Source: Salipiger profundus
Lineage (GTDB): Bacteria > Pseudomonadota > Alphaproteobacteria > Rhodobacterales > Rhodobacteraceae
Direction: 5' to 3'
Assembly: GCF_001969385.1 (NCBI RefSeq)
Contig: NZ_CP014796.1
Coordinates: 3,117,501-3,181,500, forward strand
DNA length: 64,000 nt
Part shown: one piece after another, positions 18,584-27,681 of the stretch
Position numbering within the stretch: the stretch's first letter is position 1
Layout of the letters: each line of letters opens with the position of its first letter
The notes under the pieces: generated by a model
Seen by the model: only the letters and a program-made list of their open reading frames with translations
Database searches by the model: none
What the model was told of the DNA's origin: nothing
Made by a program: the position numbers and the translations under genes

Positions 18584-19798
18584 TCAGCCGTGCAATGCCT
18601 TGTTGAGGTTTTCGTCCACCTTCTCGAGGAAGCCCATCGTGGTCAGCCACTTCTGGTCCGGCCCCACCAGCAGCGCGAGGTCCTTGGTCATCCAGCCGGA
18701 TTCGACGGTCTCGACCACGACCTTTTCGAGCGTCGTGGCAAAGGCCATGAGCGCGGTGTTGTCGTCGAGCTTTGCGCGGTGCTTGAGACCACCGGTCCAG
18801 GCGAAGATCGAGGCGATCGAATTGGTGGAGGTCGATTTGCCCTCCTGGTGTTGGCGGTAGTGGCGGGTCACCGTACCGTGCGCCGCCTCGGCCTCGACGA
18901 TCTTGCCGTCCGGCGTCATCAGCTGCGAGGTCATCAGCCCGAGCGAACCGTAGCCCTGCGCCACCGTGTCGGACTGCACGTCGCCGTCGTAGTTCTTGCA
19001 GGCCCAGACGAAACCGCCGTTCCACTTCATGCAGCAGGCGACCATGTCGTCGATGAGCCGGTGCTCGTACCAGATGTTCTTCTGCTTGAAGGCCGCCTCG
19101 AACTCTTCCTCGTAGACCTTCTGGAAGAGGTCCTTGAAGCGCCCGTCATAGGCTTTGAGGATGGTGTTCTTGGTTGAGAGATACACCGGCCAGCCCATGT
19201 TGAGCCCGTAGTTGAACGAGGCGCGGGCGAAGTCGATGATCGAAGCGTCAAGGTTGTACATGCCCATGTAGACGCCCGCCGACGGGGCTTGGTAGACTTC
19301 GCGCTCGATGACCTCGCCGTCGTCGCCCACGAACTTCATGGTCAGCGTGCCCGAGCCGGGGAAGTGGAAGTCGGTGGCCTTGTACTGGTCGCCAAAGGCA
19401 TGCCGGCCGATGACCACGGGCTTGGTCCATCCCGGCACCAGCCGCGGCACGTTGCGACAGATGATCGGCTGACGGAACACCACGCCACCGAGGATGTTCC
19501 GGATGGTGCCGTTGGGCGATTTCCACATCTTCTTGAGGCCGAACTCCTCCACCCGCGCCTCGTCGGGGGTGATGGTCGCGCATTTGACGGCGCAGCCGAT
19601 CTCCTTCGTCTTCTCGGCGGCGTCGATGGTGATCTGGTCGTTGGTTTCGTCACGCGTCTCGATCCCGAGGTCATAGTAGAGCAGGTCGAGATCAAGGTAG
19701 GGCAGGATCAGTTTCTTTTTGATGAAGTCCCAGATGATCCGGGTCATTTCGTCGCCGTCCATTTCGACGATCGGGTTCTCAACCTTGATCTTGGACAT
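18584..19798 (-). CDS. icd: NADP-dependent isocitrate dehydrogenase
   Basis: TCA-cycle enzyme oxidising isocitrate to 2-oxoglutarate with NADPH production; 404 aa, the homodimeric eukaryote-like (type II) form usual in alphaproteobacteria. Seen: [15 protein letters not shown] at the N-terminus, [12 protein letters not shown] with the substrate-binding serine and arginines (near residue 94), [15 protein letters not shown] and the NADP-binding [14 protein letters not shown] (near 308). An AT-rich stretch at 19845-19900 probably contains its promoter. Confidence 0.98.
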   Translation of the reverse strand: MSKIKVENPIVEMDGDEMTRIIWDFIKKKLILPYLDLDLLYYDLGIETRDETNDQITIDAAEKTKEIGCAVKCATITPDEARVEEFGLKKMWKSPNGTIRNILGGVVFRQPIICRNVPRLVPGWTKPVVIGRHAFGDQYKATDFHFPGSGTLTMKFVGDDGEVIEREVYQAPSAGVYMGMYNLDASIIDFARASFNYGLNMGWPVYLSTKNTILKAYDGRFKDLFQKVYEEEFEAAFKQKNIWYEHRLIDDMVACCMKWNGGFVWACKNYDGDVQSDTVAQGYGSLGLMTSQLMTPDGKIVEAEAAHGTVTRHYRQHQEGKSTSTNSIASIFAWTGGLKHRAKLDDNTALMAFATTLEKVVVETVESGWMTKDLALLVGPDQKWLTTMGFLEKVDENLNKALHG

Positions 19799-19960
19799 GC
19801 GGATCCCTTTCCTTTGGCATGTGCTGACAGTGGCGGATTAGACCAGATTCGCCATGAGCAAAAGATATGTATGCATTGGTATACGAAATGTGACGGCGCC
19901 TGCCGGAATTTTCGGCAGCCCGTAACAAATTGGAAAGAACATGGCTGCTAAAGGCAAGCC

Positions 19961-20287
19961 ATGTCTGCGCGTGTTCGCCTTTCTCTCGATGCCCTGCTCA
20001 TGTCGCTGGCGCTTGTCGCCGGGGTCGGAAGCAGCCTTGTTGCGGCGCTTGGGCCCGAAGTCCGCACGCCCGGGGTGCCGGTGCTCGTGGTCGCGCCGCC
20101 CTGGGGGCAGGCCGCTGCCGCGCTGGTGCTGGCCGCCGGCGGCCAGCCGGTCGGGCCCCTTGCCGCACCGTTCGGAACGCTTGCGGTCTTCGACCAGCCG
20201 GTGCCGCTCGAAAGACTTGCGGCGCTGGGTGCTTGGACCGTGCGGGACGCGCGCACGCTTGCCTCTCTCTGCGGAGTATCTTCATGA
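19961..20287 (+). CDS. Small membrane-anchored protein of unknown function, coupled to a chemoreceptor
   Basis: 108-residue protein not recognised as a named family. Residues 10-32 are a signal anchor or signal peptide ([19 protein letters not shown]). The remainder is Ala/Gly/Pro-rich with the patterns [21 protein letters not shown] and LGAWTVRDA, ending in CGVSS; similar small proteins appear in other Rhodobacteraceae as far as I recall. Its last four bases (ATGA) overlap the start of the methyl-accepting protein, so expression is coupled. A periplasmic accessory role to the receptor is inference. Confidence 0.6.
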   Translation: MSARVRLSLDALLMSLALVAGVGSSLVAALGPEVRTPGVPVLVVAPPWGQAAAALVLAAGGQPVGPLAAPFGTLAVFDQPVPLERLAALGAWTVRDARTLASLCGVSS

Positions 20288-21831
20288 TCGCCAAGCTTCT
20301 GTCCCGTGTCCGGACCATGCGAGAGCCCATGCTCGTCCTGTTGCTCGGGATCATGCTGATCCCGGTCCAGGTCGCCTCGGATCTCTATCTTGGCAACTCG
20401 GCGATGCCCGGCACGCTGTCCTCGCTGGGTCTGGTCGGTGCCGCGATCATGTCACTGCGGATCGGAAGCCGGCTCAGCGACTACGTGATCGCAACCTCCG
20501 TCGTGGCCGAGGTCATGGTGCTGACGGCCGTCTACCAGCTGCATCCATGGCAGATCGACACGCACATGGTATATTTCGTGATGCTGGCCGGGATCTCGGT
20601 GATGGGCCGTGTCAGCGTGCTGCTCTATGCCGCCGCGCTGGTGGCGCTGCACCATGCAACGTTTACACTCTTCCTGCCGGCACTGGTCTATCCGTCGATT
20701 GAGCTGGTCGAGAACATCATGCGGACAGCTCTTCACGGGGGCATCGTGTTGATGGAAACGGCCATTCTCACGATGGCGATCCTGCAGCGCAATGCCGCCA
20801 CCGCGCGGCTCGAGGAAAGCCGTGAGCTGATAGCCGACGAAAGCCACAGGGCGGCAGAGGCACAGGCCCGGGCCGAGGCCGCTGCGCGGGAAACGCGCGA
20901 AGTGGTCGCGCTTTTCAACCGGCATCTCCATCGCCTTGCAGACCGGGACCTCGGGTGTGCGATCGGTGGCGAGATGCCCGAGGCCTTCGAGGGCCTGCGC
21001 GCCGACTTCAACCAGGCCGTCAGCCAGCTCCAGGAGGCGCTTGGCGGCGCGACCGACAAAGCCACGGCCTTCGAGGAAGAAGCGCAGGCGCTTGAGGCGG
21101 TCACCGGCGACCTTTCCGCACGCAGCGAACGCCAGGCCCACGACCTGAGCGCGGCTGCCGGCGGCATCACCGAGATCACGCGGGCGCTGAACGGCACTGC
21201 GGATCAGGCCGGCACCGCCTCCGATCGGGCCCGCGTTGCGCGCGAGAGCGCCGAGCAGGGCGGCTCGGTCACGAACGAGGCGATCGAGGCCATGCGCCTG
21301 ATCGAGAAGAGCTCCTCGGAGGTTGGCAAGATCATCGACCTGATTGACGACATTTCGTTCCAGACCAACCTGCTGGCGCTGAATGCCGGGGTCGAGGCTG
21401 CGCGCGCCGGGGAGAGCGGCAAGGGGTTTGCCGTCGTCGCCTCGGAGGTTCGGCAGCTTGCGCAGCGCACGTCCGAGGCCGCGGCCGGGGTCAAGACGCT
21501 CATCATGGACAGCGAAGCGCAGGTGACGAACGGGGCGCGGCTGGTCAACGAGGCGGGAACCAGGCTTTCCGCAATCGTCGAAGAGGTAAGCGCGGTCAGT
21601 GGCATGATCTCGACCATCCGCGACGAAAGCCGCGGTCAGTCGGGCGAGATGGCCAAACTCTCGGAAACCCTGTCGCGGCTCGACAGCGAAACGCAGGACA
21701 CCGCGGGGCTCAGCGAAGAGATGGCCGCCATGGGACTGCGGCTGCGCGGCCATGCGCGGGAGCTTCTGGGCGAGATGGGCGCCTTTTCACTCGGCTCCGA
21801 CGCCAGCTCCGACCAGCGCCGCCGGGCATGA
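20284..21831 (+). CDS. Methyl-accepting chemotaxis protein with six-helix membrane sensor
   Basis: Chemoreceptor, 515 aa, signalling to CheA/CheW. Residues 15-180 form a hydrophobic sensor with about six helices and conserved polar residues ([31 protein letters not shown]). This pattern is seen in a group of alphaproteobacterial MCPs without a periplasmic domain. A coiled-coil/HAMP-like region follows. The signalling tip is [20 protein letters not shown], with [17 protein letters not shown] after it. The His-rich buried sensor suggests a small, membrane-soluble or gaseous signal, or redox sensing; this is inference. Confidence 0.9.
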   Translation: MIAKLLSRVRTMREPMLVLLLGIMLIPVQVASDLYLGNSAMPGTLSSLGLVGAAIMSLRIGSRLSDYVIATSVVAEVMVLTAVYQLHPWQIDTHMVYFVMLAGISVMGRVSVLLYAAALVALHHATFTLFLPALVYPSIELVENIMRTALHGGIVLMETAILTMAILQRNAATARLEESRELIADESHRAAEAQARAEAAARETREVVALFNRHLHRLADRDLGCAIGGEMPEAFEGLRADFNQAVSQLQEALGGATDKATAFEEEAQALEAVTGDLSARSERQAHDLSAAAGGITEITRALNGTADQAGTASDRARVARESAEQGGSVTNEAIEAMRLIEKSSSEVGKIIDLIDDISFQTNLLALNAGVEAARAGESGKGFAVVASEVRQLAQRTSEAAAGVKTLIMDSEAQVTNGARLVNEAGTRLSAIVEEVSAVSGMISTIRDESRGQSGEMAKLSETLSRLDSETQDTAGLSEEMAAMGLRLRGHARELLGEMGAFSLGSDASSDQRRRA

Positions 21832-21847
21832 CCCGCGATCACCCGGT

Positions 21848-23056
21848 TCAGCGCCCCGCCGCAGCCTCGACCCGGGCAAGCCGACGCATGAGCAGCAGCG
21901 CCAGCACGGCTTCGACGAAGATCCCGGCAGCAAGCGGCAGGGGGGTGCCGTCGAACATCAGTCCGTTCGGAACCGCGATGATCACCGCCGAGACCGTGGC
22001 GAGCGCGCCGATCACCGATGCGGCGAGGCCGGCGATATGGCCCACCGGCTCCATGGCGATTGCGTTGATGTTGCCGACGGTCAGCCCCATCTGGAAGAAC
22101 ACCGAAAGTTGCCAGACCAAAAACGCGGCGAAGCCGATCGGCCCGGTCAGACCGAAGGCGAACAGGACAAGCGCGATGCCGGCCATGACCGACTGGATCG
22201 CAAGCATGGTCGTCACGAGAAACCGCATCCCCAGCCGCATGACCAGCGTCGCGTTCAACACGCTGCCCGAGGCAGCGAGGATCGCCACGCCCCCGAACCA
22301 AAGCGGAAAGCTGTCGCCGTGGCCGAAACTGATGTCGTAGATCTGCTGCACAGTGGAGATCATCGAGAACAGCATCGCGAAGACAAGCGCCTGCACGGCA
22401 ATCGAAATGCGCACGACCTCGTGACCGAGAAGCTCGCGGGTTGCCGCACCGATCACCGCGAAACTGAAGGGGCGTCGCTTCTCGGCAGGGTGCGTCTCGG
22501 GCAGGCGAAGCATGAGCCAGAGCGACGAGACCGTCGCGAAGAAGATGAAGACACCGAAGATCCCGCGCCAGCCTGCGAGATGAATGATGAAGGCCCCGAT
22601 CGAGGGCGCAAGCGCCGGGAAGAGCGTGAAGACCATCATCACGAAGGACATGATCCGCGCCATGTCGCGGCCGGAGTGAAGGTCGCGCACGATGGCGAGT
22701 GCAACCACGCGCGGGCCCGCCGCGCCAAGCCCCTGAACGAGGCGCGCGGCCAGCAACAACTCGAGAGATTCCGCCTGCGCGGCGAGCGCGGACATGGCGA
22801 TATAGAGCGCGGCGCCGCCAAGGACGACAGGCTTGCGACCAAAACTGTCCGACAGCGGCCCGGTGAAGAACGTGCCGATGCCCATGCCGAGAACGAAGCT
22901 CGTCACCACAAGCTGCGCCCGGTTCAGGTCCGTGGGCGTCAGCGCCTCGCCGATCTCGGGAAGCGCGGGAAGCATTGCGTCGATGGAAAAGGCGATGGTG
23001 GCAAACAGCATCGCGAGCAGCGCGATGAATTCGACTCGTCCCGGGGCAGTCCGCAT
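21848..23056 (-). CDS. MFS drug exporter, Bcr/CflA type
   Basis: Proton-coupled exporter with 12 predicted membrane helices, 402 aa. The DHA1 signature motif A (GPLSDSFGRKPV) follows helix 2, and RLVQGLGAAGPRVVALAIVRD follows helix 4, which is the Bcr/CflA arrangement (R-x-x-QG). The first helix contains SIDAMLPALPEIG, also typical. Start at ATG 23056. It lies downstream of frnE on the same strand, with a stem-loop in the 192-nt gap, so it may have its own promoter. Substrate unknown. Confidence 0.9.
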   Translation of the reverse strand: MRTAPGRVEFIALLAMLFATIAFSIDAMLPALPEIGEALTPTDLNRAQLVVTSFVLGMGIGTFFTGPLSDSFGRKPVVLGGAALYIAMSALAAQAESLELLLAARLVQGLGAAGPRVVALAIVRDLHSGRDMARIMSFVMMVFTLFPALAPSIGAFIIHLAGWRGIFGVFIFFATVSSLWLMLRLPETHPAEKRRPFSFAVIGAATRELLGHEVVRISIAVQALVFAMLFSMISTVQQIYDISFGHGDSFPLWFGGVAILAASGSVLNATLVMRLGMRFLVTTMLAIQSVMAGIALVLFAFGLTGPIGFAAFLVWQLSVFFQMGLTVGNINAIAMEPVGHIAGLAASVIGALATVSAVIIAVPNGLMFDGTPLPLAAGIFVEAVLALLLMRRLARVEAAAGR

Positions 23057-23186
23057 GAAACCTCTGTCTCCTTGGTGATCGGAGGTGCCGCTGCGTGCTT
23101 GGCTCGCCGGTGCGCCGCCGTTGTCGTCGGGCTACGGGAATTGGTATACCGGCACAACCGCTCGACCCTTGGGGTAAGTGGCAAGT

Positions 23187-23211
23187 CAGCCATGCATCGG
23201 GTGCATGGCTG
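23187..23211. repeat. Perfect 10-bp inverted repeat after frnE
   Basis: CAGCCATGCA (23187-23196) and TGCATGGCTG (23202-23211) flank a 5-nt loop, 37 bp past the frnE stop. There is no T run, so it is either an RNA-stabilising end, a weak terminator or an operator for the exporter gene. Confidence 0.45.
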
Positions 23212-23248
23212 GCGCGCCACACGCAGCGGTGAAGCGGTCAGGAAACGG

Positions 23249-23899
23249 TCAGGGCAGTGCCGGCTGCGCGCCGCCCTCGCGAAGTTCCGCGATGACCCGG
23301 GACCAGAGGTCGGTGGGCTGGGCGCCGGGCACGGCATGCTGCCCGGCAACGACGAAGGTCGGCACCGAGGTAACCCCCATGCCGCGGGCGGCTGCATCCA
23401 TTTCCACGATTTCGCGGCGATCGGCGTCGGAGGCGAGCAGCCGCTGGACCAGGCTCGCGTCCAGTCCGCAGGCGTCGGCGATGTCGCCGAGAACCTCTCG
23501 GTCGCCGATGTCGCGGCCCTCTTCGAAATAGGCGCGGAAGAGAGAGGACACCACGGCGGTCTGCACCCCTTCGATGCCGGCCCAGTGGATCAGACGGTGC
23601 GCGTCGACGGTCGACGGCGTGCGTGCGATGTGGTCGAGGTCCAGCGCCAGCCCCGCGTCGCGCGCATGCTCGGTGACCGGAAGGTAGGCCTCCACCGCCT
23701 GCGCCTTGCCGCCGAACTTCGCCTCGAGGTAGGCGCGGCGGTCCATGCCTTCGGGCGGCATTTCGGGGTTCAGCATGAAGGGGCGCCAGCGGATCGTGAA
23801 GGGATGATCCGGCGCATCCAGAAGCGCGCGGTCGAGATAGGCCTTGCCGATGTAGCACCAGGGGCAGATCGGATCGGAGAATATGTCGAGCGTGACCAT
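23249..23899 (-). CDS. DsbA-family oxidoreductase of the FrnE type
   Basis: Thioredoxin-fold protein without a signal peptide, 216 aa, so cytoplasmic. The redox motif CPWC is at residues 12-15, the helical insertion spans about residues 45-165, and the cis-proline segment GVTSVPTFVVAG is near 178. This layout matches FrnE / 2-hydroxychromene-2-carboxylate isomerase-like proteins, implicated in oxidative-stress resistance in other bacteria. It is 72 nt downstream of the Crp-like gene on the same strand and is a likely target or operon partner. Confidence 0.9.
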   Translation of the reverse strand: MVTLDIFSDPICPWCYIGKAYLDRALLDAPDHPFTIRWRPFMLNPEMPPEGMDRRAYLEAKFGGKAQAVEAYLPVTEHARDAGLALDLDHIARTPSTVDAHRLIHWAGIEGVQTAVVSSLFRAYFEEGRDIGDREVLGDIADACGLDASLVQRLLASDADRREIVEMDAAARGMGVTSVPTFVVAGQHAVPGAQPTDLWSRVIAELREGGAQPALP

Positions 23900-23971
23900 G
23901 CGTGTACGTCCTTTTGGGGCTCTTCTAGCAGGGCACGGAGAGAGAAGCGACCGGGGAAAGGGGCTGTGACC

Positions 23972-24625
23972 TCAACCGCCGGTGTCCGCGATCCCCCGGA
24001 GCGTCGCCTCGTCGAGCAGTCGGACATTGCCACGTTCCAGCGCGACAATTCCACGCCGCGAAAACGCGTCGAGCCGGCGCGAGACCACCTCGCGCGCGGA
24101 ACCGATCATCGTGGCGATCTCGGCATGGGTGGCATGCAGGACGCCATTCTCGGCCCGCTGCAGAAGCGTTTCGGCCAAGCGGCATTCGATGCGTTGAAAG
24201 GCAACCTTTTCAAGGAGGTGCATCATGCTCTGCATCCTCTGGGCGAAGGCGTGGAAGACGAAGGTGCGAAAGCCCTCGTCGCGGCCCATCAGGGAGAGAA
24301 ACACGCCGCGCGGGATCAGCACGAGCCGGCAGTCGCTGCGGGTGACCGCCTCGCCGGAGTAATCGTCGCCGCCGAGCAGTCCCAGCGTCGACTGGATGCA
24401 GCTTTGCCCGGGTTCCACGGCATAGAGCAGGATGTCGCGGCCGGTGGGGCCGGTGAGGAACACGTCGATACGGCCGGACAGGACGATGACGAATCCCTCG
24501 ACCGAGTCACCGGGGCGGAACAGAACGGTCCCGCGCGGTGCGGCGAATGGTGCGAGCCGATCAAGGGCGGCGCGGTTCTCCGGTGCGAGCGTTGCGAGGG
24601 CGGGCGCGGTTCCGGTCCAGGTCAT
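23972..24625 (-). CDS. Crp/Fnr family transcriptional regulator
   Basis: DNA-binding regulator, 217 aa from ATG 24625; AAGGAG at 24637-24642 supports this start over an upstream in-frame one. The cyclic-nucleotide-like sensor domain covers residues 10-125 (GTVLFRPGD, GRIDVFLTG). The long dimer helix is around 130-155 and a winged helix follows, with recognition helix SAREVVSRRLDAF near 180. The N-terminal cysteine cluster of Fe-S FNR proteins is absent, so it is not a classical oxygen sensor. It heads a probable two-gene unit with frnE. Confidence 0.9.
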   Translation of the reverse strand: MTWTGTAPALATLAPENRAALDRLAPFAAPRGTVLFRPGDSVEGFVIVLSGRIDVFLTGPTGRDILLYAVEPGQSCIQSTLGLLGGDDYSGEAVTRSDCRLVLIPRGVFLSLMGRDEGFRTFVFHAFAQRMQSMMHLLEKVAFQRIECRLAETLLQRAENGVLHATHAEIATMIGSAREVVSRRLDAFSRRGIVALERGNVRLLDEATLRGIADTGG

Positions 24626-24775
24626 GTGCGCGGTGTCTCCTTGGGCGCAGGATGCATCGTCCTGCACCTGAAGAGAAGCACGTGCGCCCGGTCCGGGTGC
24701 CGCACCCGCCAAGCACCCGATGTGGCGCGGCTGACTGATCCGATGATCGGCGGGCGCGGGGCAGCCTGTTGCGGC

Positions 24776-25647
24776 TCAGCCTCTGCCGCGGCCCTCGAAC
24801 CTCGGCAGCATGGCCGAGAAGTCGCGCCCCTTGCCGCCCTCGTCCTCGACGAAGCTGCGGTAGAGTTCGAGCGCGCGCTGGCCCATGGGTGTGTCCGCGT
24901 CGGCGGTTTCGGCGGCCTGCTGCGAAAGGCCGAGATCCTTGAGCATCAGTTCGGCCGCGAACCCGGGCTTGTAGCCGTTGTCGGCGGGCGAGGTCGGCCC
25001 CACGCCGGGCGCCGGGCAGTAGGTGTTCATCGACCACGACGAACCCGACGAGGTCGAGACCACGTCGAACATCGCCTCACGCGACAGGCCCAGCTTGTCG
25101 GCCAGCGCGAAGGCCTCGCAGGTGGCGATCATCGTGACGCCGAGGATCATGTTGTTGCAGATCTTCGCCGCCTGGCCGTTGCCGGAGGGGCCGCAGTGCA
25201 CGGCCTTCTGGCCCATGATGTCGAAGAGCGGTTTCGCCTTGGCAAAGGCCTCCTCCGAGCCGCCGACCATGAAGGTGAGCGTGCCGCCGGCCGCTCCGCC
25301 GATGCCGCCCGAGACCGGCGCGTCGAGTGCGCCGAGACCCGCAGCCGCGGCCTGGTCGGCCACGGCGCGGGCGCTGTCGACGTCCACGGTGGAGCAGTCG
25401 AGCAGCACCGCGCCGGGCGCCATGGCGGGGATGATCTCGTCGGCGACGCTGCGCAGGATGGCCCCGTTGGGCAGCATGGTGATGACGACCTCTGGCCTGC
25501 CACGGCCCCGGGGCCCGAACCCGCCTGCGCGACGCCCTCGGCGGTGGCGCCGGCGACGTCGAAGCCGGTCACCGCGTGGCCGGCCTTGGCGAGATTGGCC
25601 GCCATGGGCGCGCCCATGTTGCCGAGCCCGATGAATGCGATCTTCAT
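24776..25647 (-). pseudogene. mmsB: 3-hydroxyisobutyrate dehydrogenase gene with a one-base frameshift
   Basis: Valine-catabolism enzyme (3-hydroxyisobutyrate to methylmalonate semialdehyde). The N-terminal part (MKIAFIGLGNMGAPMAANLA, start ATG 25647 with a GGAGGAG ribosome site) runs in one frame to about position 25495. The rest (EVVITMLPNGAIL, DAPVSGGIGG, GNGQAAKICNNMILG) continues in another frame to 24776. The total of 872 nt is exactly one base short of 291 codons, the normal family length, so a single lost base near 25493-25497 explains it. It lies next to a GC homopolymer-rich stretch, so a sequencing error is as likely as a real mutation. A divergent LysR gene adjoins. Confidence 0.88.
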
Positions 25648-25733
25648 GTCTTCTCCTCCCCGAACGAAATGCCGCGCGACGAAAGCATGATGGAAAACGC
25701 ACGTAAATTGTGAATTAGTCACCACCGGGTTGC

Positions 25734-26645
25734 ATGGATTCACATATGAGACAGGATTTCGACTGGGGCACGATGGAATGGTTTCTCGCGATCGCGCGGA
25801 CCGGGCGGCTGACGCTCGCCGCGCAGAAGCTGGGAATCGACCACACCACCCTCAGCCGCCGGGTGAAGGCGCTCGAGGAGGCACTCGGCGCGCGGCTCTT
25901 CGACCGGACCGTATCGGGCTACAGCCTCACGCCGCAGGGCGAGCGTTTCCTCGCGGCGGCGCAGCGGGTGGAAACCATCGCACTGCAGGCGGCCAGCGAC
26001 ATCTCGGGCGCCACCTCGCGAATCGACGGGACCGTGCGGGTCGGCGCGCCCGAGGGATTCGGCAGCAGCTTTGTCGCGCCGGCATTGGTGAGGCTGGGAC
26101 GCGCCCAGCCCGGACTGAAGCTCGAGCTCGTGTCGCTGCCGCGCCAGTTCAGCCTGACCAAGCGCGAGGCCGACATGGCCGTGAGCCTCGCCCGGCCCAG
26201 CAAGGGCCGACTGCACGCGCACAAGCTGACCAACTACGAGTTGGGGCTCTACGGCTCGAAGGCCTATCTTGCCGAAGCAGGGCGGCCCGAGACCCTCGCC
26301 GACCTGCGCCACCACGGCATCCTCGGCTACATCCAGGATCTCATCTACGCCCGCGAGCTGGACTACATCCCTCAGATTTCGCGGGATATCTCGCCCCGGT
26401 TGACGAGCTCCAGCCTGCCTGCGCAACTCAACATGACGCTGGCGGGCGGGGGGCTCTGCGTGCTGCCGCGTTTCCTTGCGCACGGGCATGCCGACCTCGT
26501 GCACGTCCTGCCCGAGGAGGTGCGGCTGGTGCGCTCGTTCTGGCTGGTGGTGCACAGCGAGTTGCGCGGCCTGTCCCGCATCCGCGCCTGCGCCGACTTC
26601 CTCACCGAGGAGGTACGTGCCGCCGGGGCGCTGTTCCACTACTGA
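25734..26645 (+). CDS. LysR family transcriptional regulator (divergent from mmsB)
   Basis: LysR-type regulator, 303 aa. The N-terminal winged helix (LTLAAQKLGIDHTTLSRRVK, residues 28-47) is followed by the effector domain beginning TVRVGAPEGFGSSF near residue 100. ATG 25734 or ATG 25746 may be the start. Divergent placement from mmsB suggests control of that gene or its pathway, by the usual LysR pattern. It shares clear sequence similarity with the next, tail-to-tail LysR gene. Confidence 0.92.
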   Translation: MDSHMRQDFDWGTMEWFLAIARTGRLTLAAQKLGIDHTTLSRRVKALEEALGARLFDRTVSGYSLTPQGERFLAAAQRVETIALQAASDISGATSRIDGTVRVGAPEGFGSSFVAPALVRLGRAQPGLKLELVSLPRQFSLTKREADMAVSLARPSKGRLHAHKLTNYELGLYGSKAYLAEAGRPETLADLRHHGILGYIQDLIYARELDYIPQISRDISPRLTSSSLPAQLNMTLAGGGLCVLPRFLAHGHADLVHVLPEEVRLVRSFWLVVHSELRGLSRIRACADFLTEEVRAAGALFHY

Positions 26646-26659
26646 CCCGCAGGACGGCT

Positions 26660-27568
26660 TCAGACCTCGGACAGCAGTAGCGCGCCGCGCCGGGACCGGG
26701 CCGCCCGCTGCAGGTATTCCGACACCGACCGGACCCGCGCGAGATCCTCGGTGCTCTGGTGGCTGACGATCCAGACCGTGCGCTTCAGCAGGTAGCGGTC
26801 GGTCAGCACCGGCACGAGGCCGGGATCGTTCAGCGCCATGAAACGCGGCAGGATTCCGAGCCCCGCCCCCGAACGGATCGCCTCGCGCTGCGCGGCCATC
26901 GAGCTTGACGCGAAACGCACCATCCGGCGCAGCCCCAGTTCCTCGAGAAAGCGCACCTCGCGCGAGAACAGCATGTCGGAGATGTAACCGACCAGCCGGT
27001 GATCCTGCAGTTCACCAAGTGCCTTGGGGGCACCCTTCTGCTGGATGTATTCCGACGAGGCGAAGAAATGCAGGTGGTAATCGGCGAGCTTGCGGGCCAG
27101 CAGCCGGCCGCTCTCGGGCAGCGACAGGCAGAGCGCGAGATGCACCTCCTGCTCGGCGACGCGGAACTCGCGCGAGCTGGCGACGACCTCGACGTCGACA
27201 TCGGGATTGTCCTGCTGGAAGCGGGTCAGGATCGCCGGCAGGAAGAAGGTGCCCAGACCGTCCGGCGCCCCCACGCGAACACGGCCGGACAAGCGTTTGT
27301 TCTGCCCCGATATTTCCTCGAGCAGCTTCTCGCCGGAATGCTCGATCTCAAGCGCGAAGGGCAGGATCCGCTCACCCGCTTTCGTCAGTTCGAAGCCGTC
27401 GGCCCGGCGCACGAAGAGGTGCGTGCCGATGGCCCGCTCGAGCGCCTTGATCCGGCGCGCGATAGTCGTCTGATCGACGCCGAGCACCTTGCCCGCGTCG
27501 GTCATGCGCTTCATCCGGTGAAGCGCGATAAAGACCCTGAGGTCGTTCCAGTCGAAGCCGTCCCGCAT
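26660..27568 (-). CDS. LysR family transcriptional regulator (divergent from TRAP genes)
   Basis: LysR-type regulator, 302 aa from ATG 27568; the frame is open further upstream, but the paralog aligns from MRDGFDWNDL. The winged helix MTDAGKVLGVDQTTIARRIK and the effector domain RVRVGAPDGLGTFFLP are clear. It is transcribed away from the TRAP transporter genes, and a perfect inverted repeat of LysR-box type starts 2 bp upstream of its start codon. Autoregulation and control of the TRAP operon are therefore likely (inference). Confidence 0.92.
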   Translation of the reverse strand: MRDGFDWNDLRVFIALHRMKRMTDAGKVLGVDQTTIARRIKALERAIGTHLFVRRADGFELTKAGERILPFALEIEHSGEKLLEEISGQNKRLSGRVRVGAPDGLGTFFLPAILTRFQQDNPDVDVEVVASSREFRVAEQEVHLALCLSLPESGRLLARKLADYHLHFFASSEYIQQKGAPKALGELQDHRLVGYISDMLFSREVRFLEELGLRRMVRFASSSMAAQREAIRSGAGLGILPRFMALNDPGLVPVLTDRYLLKRTVWIVSHQSTEDLARVRSVSEYLQRAARSRRGALLLSEV

Positions 27569-27569
27569 T

Positions 27570-27590
27570 TTTGCAGAAATGGTCTGCAAA
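27570..27590. promoter_or_regulatory. LysR-type operator between regulator and TRAP operon
   Basis: TTTGCAGA-N5-TCTGCAAA is a perfect 8-bp-arm inverted repeat that contains the T-N11-A LysR box. It overlaps the regulator's own 5' end and lies about 92 bp before the dctQ start. Confidence 0.7.
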
Positions 27591-27681
27591 TTTGTCCATG
27601 TCAAACCCGAATGTGCTGAATACCCTACCGCCAAAGGTCCGAGGCCTGTTCGCAGGAGCCTTTGGCAGGGAGGGAATTTCT

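Noticed and set aside
23187..23211. Considered as a mobile-element end or attachment site
   Set aside because: No transposase, integrase, direct repeat or second copy was found in the window; a plain stem-loop is sufficient.
24626..24712. N-terminal extension of the Crp/Fnr protein by 29 residues
   Set aside because: The extension shows no similarity, while ATG 24625 has AAGGAG at a suitable distance.
21752..25690. Very long rightward open frame (about 1,300 codons) across the MFS, frnE, crp and mmsB genes
   Set aside because: It is antisense to four recognisable genes and its translation is His/Arg/Gly/Gln-rich without any domain; GC-rich codon use suppresses stops on the opposite strand.
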